Shown here one piece after another: positions 32,909 through 43,690 of a DNA stretch of 64,000 bases; within the stretch, counting starts at the first letter, position 1, and each line of letters opens with the position of its first letter. The translations under genes were made by a program, and so were the position numbers. The stretch comes from Leptodontidium sp. MPI-SDFR-AT-0119. Taxonomy: Eukaryota; Ascomycota; Leotiomycetes; Helotiales; Leptodontidiaceae. The stretch lies in contig JAHLEZ010000009.1 of the NCBI GenBank assembly GCA_020726505.1, positions 1,798,001 through 1,862,000 on the forward strand, in the 5' to 3' direction. The notes under the pieces were generated by a model. That model was not told the origin of the DNA. It made no database searches and saw only the letters and a program-made list of their open reading frames with translations.

Positions 32909-33666
32909 CTTACGCCTTCGTAATAGGTTTGTTTGTGTAATTGTCTCGTTGGTAAATCTCCCTCTTCTTTAATAGCTTGGCTTTCTATCTTAATTAGTAA
33001 TAAAAAAGGACTAACGCTTAAGTTTATTCTCTTTTAATAAAAAAGGCTTGTAATCGGGAGAGTAGTAGTAATAGCCGTGTCGTGCAAAAGCTGCTAGAAG
33101 TGTATTATCACAGCAATGTAGCGTGAATTGCTCGCGGATTTCTTGTAGAGTAAAGACTCGTTAATTATAATGGCTTATAAACTAAGTAATAATCTCTTAA
33201 TCTTTCTCGTTTGATATAATTAGAGCTACGCCTAGAGGTTTTGCTTGCCGGTCTGGTTTATTAATGAAATATCGTGCTAAGGAGCGTGGAATGTTAAGTT
33301 TGCGAGCAGCTCCACGAACGGAATAGCCCTCATTAAGTAAAATCTTAAAATGCACATAAGTAGGAGTCTTATGAGTCCAAGGCATTGTGTTAATGTTTAT
33401 TTAGTAGTAAATTGAGTGAGAGAGGCATTAACTTGGTGTTGAGGACTGGTGTTTCTCCCAGATTCTATGAGCCTCACCGCCTTACAGGGGTGGGCGAGAC
33501 CCACCTGAGACCCCCTTCCGTACGTTGCTTCCAATCAACGACAGCGCTGAGCGGCACTTCGCCAAGACGGCTGCCACCGCCAAGCCATACTGTACAATAC
33601 CTGCACCCTCCCCCGTTTTGCGCAGCGCAACGAAGGCTTACTTCTGTCCCCGCTTATACCTCAGCT

Positions 33667-34056
33667 TCACGAGCTAGAAAGCGCAGTTGGAAACGTGGAT
33701 CTTCGGGTGTTGGGGCGGGTTAGGGGGGGATTACAATATCTAAAGCTATCAGGATTTTGAGCGTCTTTCTCGACCTCAATATAAATCTCTTCAACCTTGG
33801 AACGATCTTCATATGCCTTTCGAAGGTTGTCGCGCACATCGCATATAGCATTCAATAGACTCTTGAGAAAGGGCGCTTTTGTGCTGGATATACCACTGGT
33901 ACAGTATAGATCGTTATTTCGGTCAAGGAGAAAGCGCATGTGGCTGACACGATCGTGCCGTAGAGCACATCCTCGCAAGCATGCGAGTGGAAACCGATCC
34001 GGGAGGGTTACATCACGGCAATCTCGCAAACGACACAGCTCATCAACTCCATCCAT
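33667..34056 (-). CDS. Unrecognised 129-residue protein frame
   Basis: ATG 34056 opens a frame to the stop at 33667. The middle part (DRFPLACLRGCALRHDRVSH, FLLDRNNDLYC, FLKSLLNAICDVRDNLRKAYEDRSKVEEIYIEVEKD) looks protein-like, with a helical charged C-terminal half. The last 20 residues may be read through an unrecognised intron. I do not know the family. It borders the mariner element and could be a truncated host gene. Confidence 0.35.
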   Translation of the reverse strand: MDGVDELCRLRDCRDVTLPDRFPLACLRGCALRHDRVSHMRFLLDRNNDLYCTSGISSTKAPFLKSLLNAICDVRDNLRKAYEDRSKVEEIYIEVEKDAQNPDSFRYCNPPLTRPNTRRSTFPTALSSS

Positions 34057-34219
34057 GCTCAACCTCCCTCTCCTCTCTCACCCGCATTCCAACCCACTTA
34101 CCAATAATCCACAGAGCACGATGAATTATTAATATGGGTAGGAAGGGCCGCAACTCGGCTTCCAACTATTCCCAAACGAGGAGTAGCGTGCGGAAGACAT
34201 GCGGAAAGCTGAAATCGGG

Positions 34220-34610
34220 GATCAGTAATTTGATGATGGTTATCGCGAAATCGGCTTGGAGGCTGCTTGGCCTCCGCACTGTGATTGGTAAGACCGACCT
34301 CGTGGATGATTTGCTGCGTGGTGGCTTCGAGCTTGGGGGGACGTGCGGGTGCCGCCGTTTCGTAAAGTCCTGGACTTGCGTTGTCGAACTTTCTTTGTTA
34401 AATAAGAAATTAAAGTCTCCTGGTTAAGGTTTCGCATCTTTTCTATTTGTTGTATCTTATCTCAACCTCAGTTCCTCCATTAGGACCGAGGTTAAATGCT
34501 CTCGTCCGTTAATTGCTGACAGAGGCTCGCACCAGTCACTCGATCCTCTCAAGACCCTGCATACCGCAGCAACGGAGCGCGCTCGGTATACGTTTCAGAT
34601 GATTATTATC
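34220..34610 (+). repeat. Dispersed repeat pair R, copy 1 (inverted copy at 52915-53245)
   Basis: The segment from about GCGAAATCGGCTTGGAGGCT to the GAGGCTCGCACCAG region matches the reverse complement of 52915-53245 with few changes. It carries a frame fragment (AWRLLGLRTVIG...DDLLRGGF) with no recognised domain. At 53 kb the same sequence is joined directly to repeat K; here K and R are 3 kb apart. Confidence 0.7.
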
Positions 34611-34842
34611 TATCATTTAACAGTGTCCCACCCTTCACTTCGATGCTTCGGTAGTTCTTCAGATGGTTGCACAACGGCGTGCTCCCGTCAACTGTCAAGG
34701 CTTTATCCCTGCTGACTGAAAGCACCCTTGGCAAGCGCAACGAGGCGGGGGGGTTTAAGCTTCGGGACGTGGTTCATGTCATGATTGCATCCGGACGGTA
34801 GCGTATTTAAACCGAGAATTTGCCTTGCTTGCACTTACACTT

Positions 34843-34849
34843 GTATATA
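34843..34849 (+). promoter_or_regulatory. TATA-like element of the MFS gene
   Basis: TATATAA about 60 bp upstream of the ATG at 34905, on the coding strand; a plausible core promoter. Confidence 0.5.
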
Positions 34850-34904
34850 AATTGCCATTCCCCCGAGGCTTGAAGCTGTCAAGACGCATTGTCGCATCCT
34901 CAAA

Positions 34905-36733
34905 ATGGCAGACTCACCGCAATCTTCCTCAACGGCCACCTTGCCTACTAATGAGCACGACAAAGACAGAAATCTGGAGGAGGAGGATATAATCCCTCCT
35001 GTACATATATCGAATGGCGATCTTGAGAAAGGAAAAGAGGAGCAGCAGGCTCCTGCTGCGGTCTTGGATTGGGATGGGCCAGACGATCCTGAGAACCCGA
35101 TGAACTGGCCGAACTGGAAAAGACATTTCCATGTTGTGCCGCCGGCTGTCATATCATTCGCTGGGTAAGTGATCTGTTCTTGAGGCAACTGAGCGTGGCA
35201 CGAGAAAATTTTCAATGGCGACCATTCTAACACTACACCAGGACTCTTGGTTCTTCAATCTACACACCAGCTGTCCCAGCCATCATGGAGAGATTTAAAG
35301 TCTCAAACACAGTCGCCCTTCTCCCTCTAACGCTATATGTGATCGCCTTAGGCCTTGGGCCCATCCTCGCGGCACCTCTCTCCGAAACTTATGGGAGGCA
35401 CATAGTATACCTAACATCCGCGCCTCTCGCCGCAGTCTTCACCATGGGTACTGGCTTCTCGCAGAATATCCAGACTTTATGTATCCTACGCTTCTTCTCT
35501 GGTCTAGCTTTCTCCCCTGCACTTGCGATTGGAGCTGGAAGTGTTGCCGATGTAAATAAACCAGAACAGAGAACTGTACCGTCCCTGTTTTATATCTTAA
35601 GTCCATTCTTGGGGCCCGCTCTAGGGTAAGTCTTTTCTACATACATTATATTGAGCCATGCAACAAGCTATCACTTTAGTAACCTTATCTTGCTTGTGAG
35701 AATGCGTTACTAATCATAACAGACCCGTCATCGGCTCCTTCGTCACTGTCCGCAAAGGCTGGCGCTGGACCCAATGGACCCTAATATTCTTCGCAATCTT
35801 CGCCTTCGTCCTCACCACCTTTTCGCGCGAGACCCACAAGAACACCATCCTAACCCGGCGTGCAAAGCGTCTCAATCTCTCCCTACCACCCTCCCCCTTT
35901 CCCAACCGGTCCGCCAAAATCCACTTCCTCATAACCGTAACGCTCATCCGGCCCCTCAACATGCTCGTCACAGAACCCATCGTCGCCCTCCTCTCCATCT
36001 ACGTATCCTTCAACTTCGCAGTCCTGTTTGCCTTCTTCGCTGCCTTCCCGTATGTGTTTAAGGGTGTGTATGGATTCACAACTGAGCAGGCAGGGTTGGT
36101 GTTCTTGGCCATTGGGGTTGGCAGTGTGGTGGCAGTGCCGACTGTTATCGCGTGTGATTATTGGCTGTATCAGCCGAAGGTTAGGGAGGCGAAGAGGAAT
36201 GGGGGGAGTGGTGCTGTGGCGCCGGAGTATAGGTTGTATCCCGCTATGATTGGAAGCTTCGGGTTACCAGTTGGATTATTTGTAAGTCTCCTCCACTTCT
36301 GGCTACCCTCTCTTCCGCTCTTGTCTCCCTGTTTGGGACAAAGATACCCTTTGTAAAAGAGCAGTACTAATTCAACATCCAGTGGTTTGCGTGGACAGCC
36401 CGATCTGATGTCTCCTGGGCTAGTCCTGTCGTCGCAGCTATACCTTTCGCATGGGGTAACCTCAGCATCTTCGTCGCGACGATGACCTATCTCATCGACG
36501 CCTACCAAGCTATGAACGGAGCCTCGGCAGCTGCGGCAAATGGTCTCTTGCGGTATACACTCTCAGGTATCTTTCCATTGTTTACTCTACAGATGTACAG
36601 AAATATTGGTATCGATTGGGCGACGAGTTTGCTGGCTTTCATTGCGGTCGCGCTGATGCCTGTGCCATGGGTGTTGTTCAAGTTTGGAAAACAGATTAGG
36701 AAGAGAAGTGCGTATGATATGAGTAATCTTTGA
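34905..36733 (+). CDS. MFS transporter, DHA1 (drug:H+ antiporter-like) family, intact
   Basis: Four exons, 34905-35164, 35242-35625, 35723-36281 and 36383-36733, give 1554 nt and 517 aa. All introns have GTAAGT-type donors and CAG acceptors. The N-terminal 75 residues are hydrophilic and acidic, ending in WDGPDDPENPMNWPNWKR, the signature preceding TM1 in fungal DHA1 multidrug and polyamine exporters. LSETYGRHIVYL corresponds to the conserved loop 2-3 motif (GxxxDRxGRR-like), and about 12 hydrophobic segments follow. The protein ends KFGKQIRKRSAYDMSNL. It would export small molecules at the plasma membrane; substrate unknown. It lies near the hydrolase-rich region and could serve it. No premature stop. 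Confidence 0.88.
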
Positions 36734-39470
36734 AAACGCTGTGGATTATGGAAAGAAATACGTGGAAAGAAAGGTTCATTTGGGAAGTCTGTTTCACATG
36801 TGAGTATGATATTCCGGAAGGGTGGAAAGGGACTACATTTAGAAAGGGGTTATAGAATTTATATATACAGCGATAGCTCATAGACACATACTTAATACAC
36901 TCCAAGACATGCTCGGTGCTTCTTGTGACGTGCTGAGACCTCTTCAGTAACTATAGACAAGAGCACAAACCAATACCGAGGACTTTCTCGTACATGCTCT
37001 TTCCCTTCAAGCAAATGTTTTATGTATAGCCATTTCGCCTCCACTTTCTTCAACCGGCGGTTGAAACTCTCAAATGACAAGACATTTGCCCACTTTCACG
37101 GCCCAGCCACAAAGTCCAAAGTCGAAACTCCCCCCTGCAAGTAAATCTGAATAACTTATACTTCGAAGCTAAAAAAAGAATTCCCATCGAAGCCGGAAAC
37201 CCCCATAGCTAACTCCCAACAATTCAGCTTCGATGACCGGCCAACCCTAAAGTCAAAGCCAAATTCGAGCCCGAACCCGCTATTCCAGCTGTGGCCCAGC
37301 CTCTGGAAAACTAATCGAGGAGTTGGATCCAAACAAACAGGCCCCTCAAGTCAAGCAACTCAGCATGAATCGATCAATGGATCTCGTCCCGATACTGCAA
37401 CTCGGCGTGGGGATCTGGGGGCTATTTTCTGAGCCGAGCCATGATGACAACTGGAAACATTGGCCTCCAAGAACTGAGCTCGAGAGGGTACGTTGGATTG
37501 CTTGTGCTGAATTTTAATAGTGCGCATGTGCATAAAGTCATGGAGAAGATGCTGTGAACAGTGAAGTCTTGACGAGATCTTGATAAGGGGGGATGGAATG
37601 TTTTTGTGCAGATGGCTTGTTGAAGACAGAAGGAGAAGAAGCGGAGGAGAAGAGATGCATCAGAGCGGGAGAGCCGACTTAACTATGATAACTTGTTGAC
37701 GAGGAAAGTACGCATGAGTTGTGGAAAGAGTTTTGGTTGCAATGCCTCCATATCTCGAAGTGAGCAAGGTGCGGTTGTTCTCAAGCTTCCGCAAAGTTAT
37801 CTGCAATATCTTACCACTCCATTACTTTTCCGCTTATCAGAACACTCGAGCTAGTTTATATGAATTTGTGCTTCGTTTGATAATGTTCTCAGTCATCAGT
37901 ATCACTTCTTTTCCTACCAGATTGTGATCGTCCATTTGCTTATCCTCGTCGTGCTTTGTATCACATTTTCTCGGCATGGCTGTGCAGACCCATTTCCAAA
38001 GATTTTGGATTCTAACATCATCTGATGCTTGTCGCGAAGTAATTAGCTCAGTCTTATTGCGTGTTGATAGTCTCTTATAAGTCTCTAACATTTCTTGATA
38101 TCTTTGCCTTGCTGGAGATGAACCTTCGGCAGAAGGCCCAGAGATTTTCTACCCTCTTAAGCCGGGCACTGCTTCCAATATACACAGAATTGACAGTCGA
38201 GTCCGTCAATGCGAACACCCCTGCCACATTCCTCGCAAATGAATCTTCCCTCCTCAGCCGAATCGAGCTCCTGATAATTAGGTACGCCGACGTCCAACCA
38301 TACTAGTACCTATGGTAATCTGATGAGATGGCATTATGTCTCGTGCGTGGCAAGAAAGACCATTCTCCCAAAGTGGACTGAGTGATGCCGGAATTGCAGC
38401 CTATTCGCAGTCTTTCGAGTTACCAATCACCGAGCCTCCAAATCATCATCGCCACCTGTCCCGACATATTTAAAAGTGCGATCACCATGTCAATAAACAA
38501 AACATATTTGAAGTTGACGAGCATGTGCCTGCCAAGGACATATTGTTTTCTGACGAGGGACAGTGAGAAGTTTGAGAAGTGATGCGGAAGGCTCATCGCC
38601 GATGCATCGTTAGCAGTACCGATGACAATAATTCTGCGCCAATTTTTGAAAGAGCGGGCGGAATATAAGGTGCTCTCGAATATCGAAATATCATCGCCGT
38701 CGGAGTGCTGCCTTCGAGTCAGTAGGTCCGCTTTAGCCTGTGGACTTCCCAGATCTCGCTGGGGATAACAAAAAGACCTCCATGCAAGTGTAACATGAGC
38801 CAGAGTGTAATAATCGCTGTGGTATTGATGTTACAGCGTGCAACGGAAACACCGACTCTATTACAGGCAATATCCCTGGACGTCTACAAAAGGCAATGTG
38901 CTCTACCGACAACACCGAATATCAGACTACTCGCGGGAACCTCGGAAGTCCAGAATACGGAGACTCCGAATAGGAGTGGCTGGTATAGCTCTAGAGAGAA
39001 GGATAAATATGGGTCTTGAGTCAGAAGCTAGAAGACAAGCTTGAGTACTCCTTTTTTGTCTTGGAATACTATCATATGTTACCTGCTCTGTTGTATTGTG
39101 ATCCCTCCTGTTGCCCTTCGACTGTTACAGCAAGGCGCCGGTTCAACGTTCAAGGGAGTCAGAAAAAACAAACGGGAGGTTAAACCATAAAGTAGACAGA
39201 ATTACGGCAACGGCTGATTGCAATTATAGGAAGAGCTGTCCTTTGTTGCTCATTGGCTACGTAGAACTTGAAACGAGTGGTACTATGGCTCGGATGAGTT
39301 CGCTACCCCTTTCCTCTAGCCGCTCGGTCGACCGAATTGACATAGCTGAACACTGAGCACGGCAGTCTGGAGATCCATAATTTTGATTCAATACGCAGTC
39401 TTTCGTTCCCTACATACGACCGTATGCGGACACTATTCGATTCGTCCTGACGGTCTACTTGCGACCAGTC
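36734..39470. other. Long intergenic region with one decayed frame
   Basis: Apart from the decayed minus-strand frame at 37950-38310, I see no supported gene in these 2.7 kb. Short frames on both strands have no domain. Composition is normal, not strongly RIP-like. Confidence 0.35.
37920..38310 (-). pseudogene. Decayed frame with a Cys-pair motif
   Basis: On the minus strand the sequence reads LDSAEEGRFICEECGRGVRI then DGLDCQFC, a CxxC...CxxC zinc-ribbon-like arrangement. It continues through TAA, TAG and TGA codons (after CPA, KKC and RLS) with a plausible frame down to about 37925. The stops again fit CAR to TAR. I do not recognise the family and the start is not visible. Confidence 0.3.
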
Positions 39471-40286
39471 CTACGAGCTCTTCTCCAATCCAACCTTCGC
39501 CGCCAACTCAATGCCCTCAACTACCTTATCCGGAACACTCAAAAAAGGCGAATGCGAAGCCTTAATGCTGAAACTAGTTAAGGCAGCTCCCATAGACGCA
39601 GCCATTTTCTTCTGAGCATCAAGAGTGATTGCCTTGTCATCCTCGCAGAAGATGTATGTGCAAGGCATGTGATGCCAAGGCTCGTGTTTTGTCTTGCCAC
39701 CGAAGACGGGAGCGGATGTGTGCGAAAGCTCTGCGATCCATTTCTGTTGCTCAGAGCGGGTCAAGTCGTGATAGAAGTACTCTGCTGGTTCACCGGCGAA
39801 CACACGATCGCCCTGAAAGAATCTTGTGTGAGCAACTGTTTGTAACAAGTTCGAGGTTTAAGTTAGATATACCTTGAAGACCATCCATGGTAAAACAGCG
39901 TCCCCTAGTACATCTCGAGGGCCAGACCCCTTTGGCAGAGCAAAGGCAGTCATATACACAAAGTTGATCACACCTCCTTCCTTGCCAGCAGCTTTTCTCT
40001 GTTCAAAGCCTAGATCTTCTACAGCAGACGACCCAACGATGCCACCATATGAATGAGCAATGAGCACGACTTTCTTTCCTGCTTCTGCTAACTCCTCAAT
40101 TGCTGCCCGAGTGTTCGCTGTATCATCCTCCAGAGTCTTGTTTGGCGGTTCGGCTCCAATGGAGGGGTGAGCAACAGCTTCAGTTGGGTATCCCAGAGGC
40201 TTGAGAAGCTCCCTGACGGCGTCGAAGCCAGCGGGGAAATGCCATGCTCCAGGCACGAAAAGAATAGTTGGCTGTTCAGTAGGCAT
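39471..40286 (-). CDS. Alpha/beta hydrolase (AB-hydrolase-1, esterase-like), intact
   Basis: Exons 40286-39873 and 39812-39471 with a 60-bp intron (GTATAT...TTTCAG) give 251 aa. PTILFVPGAWHFPAGFDAV holds the oxyanion-hole strand. VVLIAHSYGGIVG is the nucleophile elbow with Ser, YIFCEDDKAITLD the acid region and IKASHSPFLS the catalytic His. This small-size type resembles salicylate/methyl-ester esterase-like fungal hydrolases. A complete triad and the lack of stops suggest function. It stands head-on to nothing: the next gene, an MBL-fold protein, is divergent, 1.2 kb away. Confidence 0.85.
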
Positions 40287-40813
40287 TTTTAAAGGATGCG
40301 GTTATTAGTAAAAGGATGTGTTTGTTGGTTTCCCCGTGCGTGATATCACCAAAAGTAATCAAAGATCAAGTAACTGTCTATTACCCAAATTGAGAGGGGC
40401 CCTCCAGCTACTTCTATCTAGACACCTGTAGATAGGTCAAAGCCAAAAGAAGGTTAAAGGGCCTTCATGAATGTGGAGGCACGTGATTGTAACGGCTGTA
40501 TGTACGGTATAGGAAGGTGGATTGGATTACAAAGTCAAATGTAGCTTCATCAGTATAGAAGTCCGCAAGGGGAAGATCGGTAAATAGGATGCGCCCCGTC
40601 CCCAGAAGAATTTGAATAACAAAGCAGACCTCTAAATTCGCATGAAACAGGAGGTAATGAGATAACCCCGCCCCCCTCCCCGCCTTTCTGCCCTATGTAG
40701 CAGCGATGAGTAGTGGAAGTTTCCCGACGGTGCCTGTGGATCAGGCGAGGAACGGGAAAGTGGAGACATGACTCAGGTTGTATTTTGGAATAATCGGACC
40801 TTTGACGTTGACC

Positions 40814-40870
40814 GGTATGCTAAAAGTTCGCGTTTTACTAATCTTTTAGCATACCGCGTTTTACTAATCT
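40814..40870. repeat. Overlapping 13-bp inverted and 16-bp direct repeats
   Basis: GGTATGCTAAAAG (40814-40826) and its perfect complement CTTTTAGCATACC (40843-40855) flank a spacer. Within and beyond this, CGCGTTTTACTAATCT occurs twice (40829-40844 and 40855-40870). It lies in the divergent intergenic region between the alpha/beta hydrolase and MBL-fold genes, so a regulatory role is possible. A transposition scar is equally possible. Confidence 0.5.
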
Positions 40871-41102
40871 ATAAACTGCCTAGGTAAGAGCATGGATATT
40901 AACCTTTCAATTCTCAGCTGCCGCTTTTACTAGTTGTTGATTACGAGTCAATTGAAACTCAAACAGCGCACATAAAATATCACCGAGGTAAAGCGGTTAG
41001 ATGTTGCCGCGAATTAGGCGCGGTAACCAAAATTGATCATTAATCAACTCAGAGCGCATATGATTTGTAGTTCATATCCTTTTAGCTAGCCATACCTTCA
41101 TC

Positions 41103-41200
41103 CAGTGGACTGACAGCGGAGCCTATCCACAACCAGGGAAAGGAGATTTATTAGTTTGTCAGACCCCTTGGAGTGGATAGTCTCCACTGTCAGTCCACTG
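41103..41200. mobile_element. 98-bp MITE-like element with 28-bp inverted repeats
   Basis: The arms CAGTGGACTGACAGCGGAGC... (41103-41130) and the reverse complement at 41173-41200 match in 26 of 28 bases; both mismatches lie in the inner half. No clear target duplication was found. The CAGTG terminus recalls hAT-type ends. The element sits about 300 bp upstream of the intact MBL-fold gene. Confidence 0.62.
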
Positions 41201-41444
41201 AATAAAGGGAGTATCGACAAGGTAGAAGTCTTACTAAATAATAATCCTATCAAAGATTACAGCCGAGGCCCGGAATTGACTCGGCGTTGGTATGTCTGAC
41301 CCTCTTGTTAGTATGTGTCATGAGCAATGCTAAGCAAGATCGTGTTCAACATAGAGGTGTAATGGTGCTCCAGGATTCTTTTCATTGTTCATCGCTGTGC
41401 GTTTATGAGATCTTCTTGTCCATACCATCGTTCGGCCGAGTATT

Positions 41445-41452
41445 TATATAAG
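41445..41452 (+). promoter_or_regulatory. TATA-like element of the MBL-fold gene
   Basis: TATATAAG, 58 bp upstream of ATG 41510. It argues for that start rather than the upstream in-frame ATG at 41405, which would place the TATA inside the coding region. Confidence 0.5.
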
Positions 41453-41509
41453 GCCGACTATTTCTCAATTCCTTTGCGTTTTCAACCCACACAGAATTCA
41501 TTTGCAGAG

Positions 41510-42391
41510 ATGGCATTGAAGTACGACATTTTCGTGAGCCCAAGCATAATTGCTCAACCGATCCGGCAGGGAGACAAGCCTTTCTACTGGTCGCCGATCA
41601 CGAGTACCCTGATCCAGGGAAGCAAGTATGCCGTTCTGGTCGATACAGCAATCACCGTACAGCAAAATAACGATCTGGCTGATTGGGTTGAGTCCAAGCT
41701 TCGTCCCCAAAGCATTGAGCTCAAAGCCATCTACATTACCCATGGTCACGCAGACCACTTCCTGGGCGTCAACATCCTGCAAGCACGTTTCCCCAGCGCC
41801 CGCGTCTTAGCAACCAAAGGAACCGCCGCACATATAAAGCAGCAGCTAGAACCAACCTTCTTTGCTAGATTTTGGGCCGGTCTCTTCCCTGGAGATCAGT
41901 TGCCAACTGGAATCCGGGCGGACGCCACGTTTACGGAGGTTCTGCCCGATGACAATAAATTCGAGCTCGAGGGGCACTTGTTGCACGCGGTTGAAGTGGG
42001 GCATACAGACACTTTTGACTCAACACTGCTTTGGGTGCCAGACCTGAGACTTGCTGTGTGTGGCGACGTGGTTTATGGCGACGTGCATATGTACCTGGTC
42101 GAAGCAAACTCGAGGACGAAGCGAATGGAGTGGGTTGCTGCGCTCGAGAAACTCCAAGCACTGAAGCCCGAGAGCGTGATCGCTGGTCATAAGCGGGAAG
42201 GCGAGCCAGATGGTGCACACCAGATTGATCTCTCGATTGAATATATCAGGACTTTCCAGTCTTTGCTTGATTCAGGAGTAAATGAGACGGTTCCCCTATA
42301 CGACGCGATGATGGAAAATTATGGTGAAAGAGTAAACAGCCACGCTTTGCTTGGAAGCTGTTGGGCAGCGGAGGCAGCTGGCTGGAAATAA
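41510..42391 (+). CDS. Metallo-beta-lactamase-fold hydrolase, intact
   Basis: The protein (293 aa from MALKYDIF) has YITHGHADHFLG, the HxHxDH zinc motif, at about residue 80. EVGHTD and VCGDVVYGDVHMYL supply the later His and Asp ligands, and SVIAGHKRE the last His, so both zinc sites look complete. It matches the MBL-fold group of fungal hydrolases related to lactonases and polyketide-cluster thioesterase-like enzymes. A second, broken member of the same family is at 48230-49069. The start was chosen by the TATA position and by family length. It is intronless. Confidence 0.85.
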   Translation: MALKYDIFVSPSIIAQPIRQGDKPFYWSPITSTLIQGSKYAVLVDTAITVQQNNDLADWVESKLRPQSIELKAIYITHGHADHFLGVNILQARFPSARVLATKGTAAHIKQQLEPTFFARFWAGLFPGDQLPTGIRADATFTEVLPDDNKFELEGHLLHAVEVGHTDTFDSTLLWVPDLRLAVCGDVVYGDVHMYLVEANSRTKRMEWVAALEKLQALKPESVIAGHKREGEPDGAHQIDLSIEYIRTFQSLLDSGVNETVPLYDAMMENYGERVNSHALLGSCWAAEAAGWK

Positions 42392-42523
42392 TGATATTTG
42401 GGGAGAACTAAATTGATCTGTTTAGTCACTAAACCTCTCTTCCCGTTAGTTACTCGAAAAGTGACGTCCTGTGTTTCGTGTCTTCTGTCAACTGAAGTTG
42501 TTTTAGGTTTAGTTTTGGTTGCC

Positions 42524-43690
42524 CTACTCATGACGATCAGATTGCTCGTGGGATGCCGACGGGTGTGCGGACTCGCTGTAGTCTATGATGGAATTGGATA
42601 GACTTCCATTCTTGATCTCAGTACTAGGAGAGAGCGACTGAAGGCTTTCAGAAGTACTGTCCGGCTGCGTAACCTTGACTGACTCTATCGTGCCTTGAAC
42701 ACGCTCGTTAGCTTGCCTCTGGTCAGATGGCCCAACGGCCGTATCGGTCTGTGATGTGTTAACAGCTCCTTTCGACATCGGAGATAGCTCCTCCGAGGAG
42801 GGTTCACCAAGTTTTGATGAGTTGCGATCACTGGAGAACTGAAACAGCTCCTCGAAGGGGTGATCTGACAAGTGGTGGTATGGGATTGTCTCGATCACGA
42901 GCCGTTTGGTTTCCTCACTTGCAAGTATACCTCCAAGGACGCATGACAGATTGCTGATCTGTTCCTTCAACCCTGGATAGCAGAAGTCGACGTAGTCGAC
43001 AACAGCCTGATCGTGACCCTTCCGGAGTGCATAGAGACTAAAAATCAGCGAACCAGTACCAAGTGCCATCCGTACCTGAAGCAAGAACCTACCTCGATTC
43101 CTTCAACTCCTTAGGAAGCACGAATAGGATGGGGAGCCCGTATTGCTGAGACAACTTCCGCAGTGGCTTCCCCAACCTTATCTAATACTCAAATTTATCC
43201 TCTGCTTGTGCACGCACCTCTTCCGGGCTCAACTGCTCACCTGTCTGACTACTCCCCTTCCTACCTTTCTTTCCCCTCCCACTTTTCTTTCCCTTCCCAC
43301 TTTTCTCCCCCTTCTCACCTTTCTTCCCCTTGCCACTTTTCTTTCCCCTCCCAGTATTCTTGCTCGTATACTTGACTATGTGGGGAAAAAGGAGGTTGAC
43401 GAATCTCTCCTTCACGTTGGTTGTCGTCCTCCTTTGGGCGCAGCTTTGTCGGCTTCAACTTCTTTCATATCCCTGGCTGTTAATGGTCGCCGTCCTATTT
43501 TGGCCGCAGCTTTTTTGGCTTCAACTTCAGCTTTCTCGGCATCAACTTCCTCCATATACTTGGTTGTTAGTTCAGCCAGGTGTACTCTCCTTAAGATTTG
43601 GAGGACCATTTCGGGAACCTCGAGAGACTCTTCTTTCTCCCACCCATCTTTTAGTCATAAATCCGAGCTGCTTCAACCGTCGGTCCCTGG
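42524..43690 (-). pseudogene. Unrecognised f ungal protein with Lys/Gly-rich repeats, broken
   Basis: On the minus strand, VPEMVLQILRRVHLAEL and an alanine/glutamate-rich helix (EAEVEAKKAAAK-like) lead into a frameshift near 43414. A GKGKK/GRGKK repeat tract follows, about six units and matching a tandem array of about 15 bp. LSPEEVRAQAEDKFEY is then ended by TAG at 43184-43182. After that, IRLGKPLRKLSQQYGLPILF continues, and a 55-bp intron (about 43093-43039) joins SLYALRKGHDQAVVDYVDFC and a Ser-rich tail to the stop at 42524. Gln is likely at the stop. I do not recognise the family; it is probably nuclear or nucleic-acid associated given the basic repeats. Confidence 0.42.

Larger units (their letters stand above)
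31900..33385 (-). pseudogene. Tc1/mariner transposase, broken
   Basis: The N-terminus from ATG 33385 includes GYSVRGAARKLNIPRSLARY, an HTH of the pogo/Tc1 type. Further on (about 32400-31990) the frame gives FILYEGKGKRFTQKKYAKQI, DFFYVEDNNKVH (second catalytic Asp) and PPCSLDLNLIKNI, which corresponds to SPDLNPIEN with C to T and G to A changes. Multiple TAA/TAG stops, for example in SIN-stop-PPC where Trp is expected, make it non-functional. Two later insertions split the frame. Confidence 0.75.
31819..33520 (-). mobile_element. Tc1/mariner-type transposon, 1.7 kb, degenerate, with two nested insertions
   Basis: Thirty-four-base perfect terminal inverted repeats begin CGGAAGGGGGTCTCAGGTGG at 31819 and end at 33520. 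TA target duplications lie at 31817-31818 and 33521-33522. The transposase is on the minus strand: an N-terminal helix-turn-helix at 33385-33197 and the DDE region at about 32400-31980. A 161-bp element (32409-32569) and a 234-bp solo LTR (32675-32908) are inserted in it. Without them the element is about 1.3 kb, a normal size for the superfamily. It differs in TIR and protein from the 7469-12067 element. Confidence 0.85.

Noticed and set aside
34134..34427. Independent 97-residue gene on the plus strand
   Set aside because: The segment is a dispersed repeat (inverted copy at 52915-53245) whose other copy does not keep the frame.
38795..39044. Overlapping 70-codon frames upstream of the alpha/beta hydrolase gene
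   Set aside because: Two frames overlap on one strand, with no domain and no splice support.
41405..41509. Upstream in-frame ATG as the start of the MBL-fold protein
   Set aside because: The extension would include the TATA box at 41445 and adds 35 residues not expected at the N-terminus of the family.
43240..43370. CRISPR-like tandem array of CACTTTTCTTTCCC-type units
   Set aside because: The units are contiguous about 15-bp tandem repeats without spacers and encode the GKGKK repeats of a minus-strand protein.
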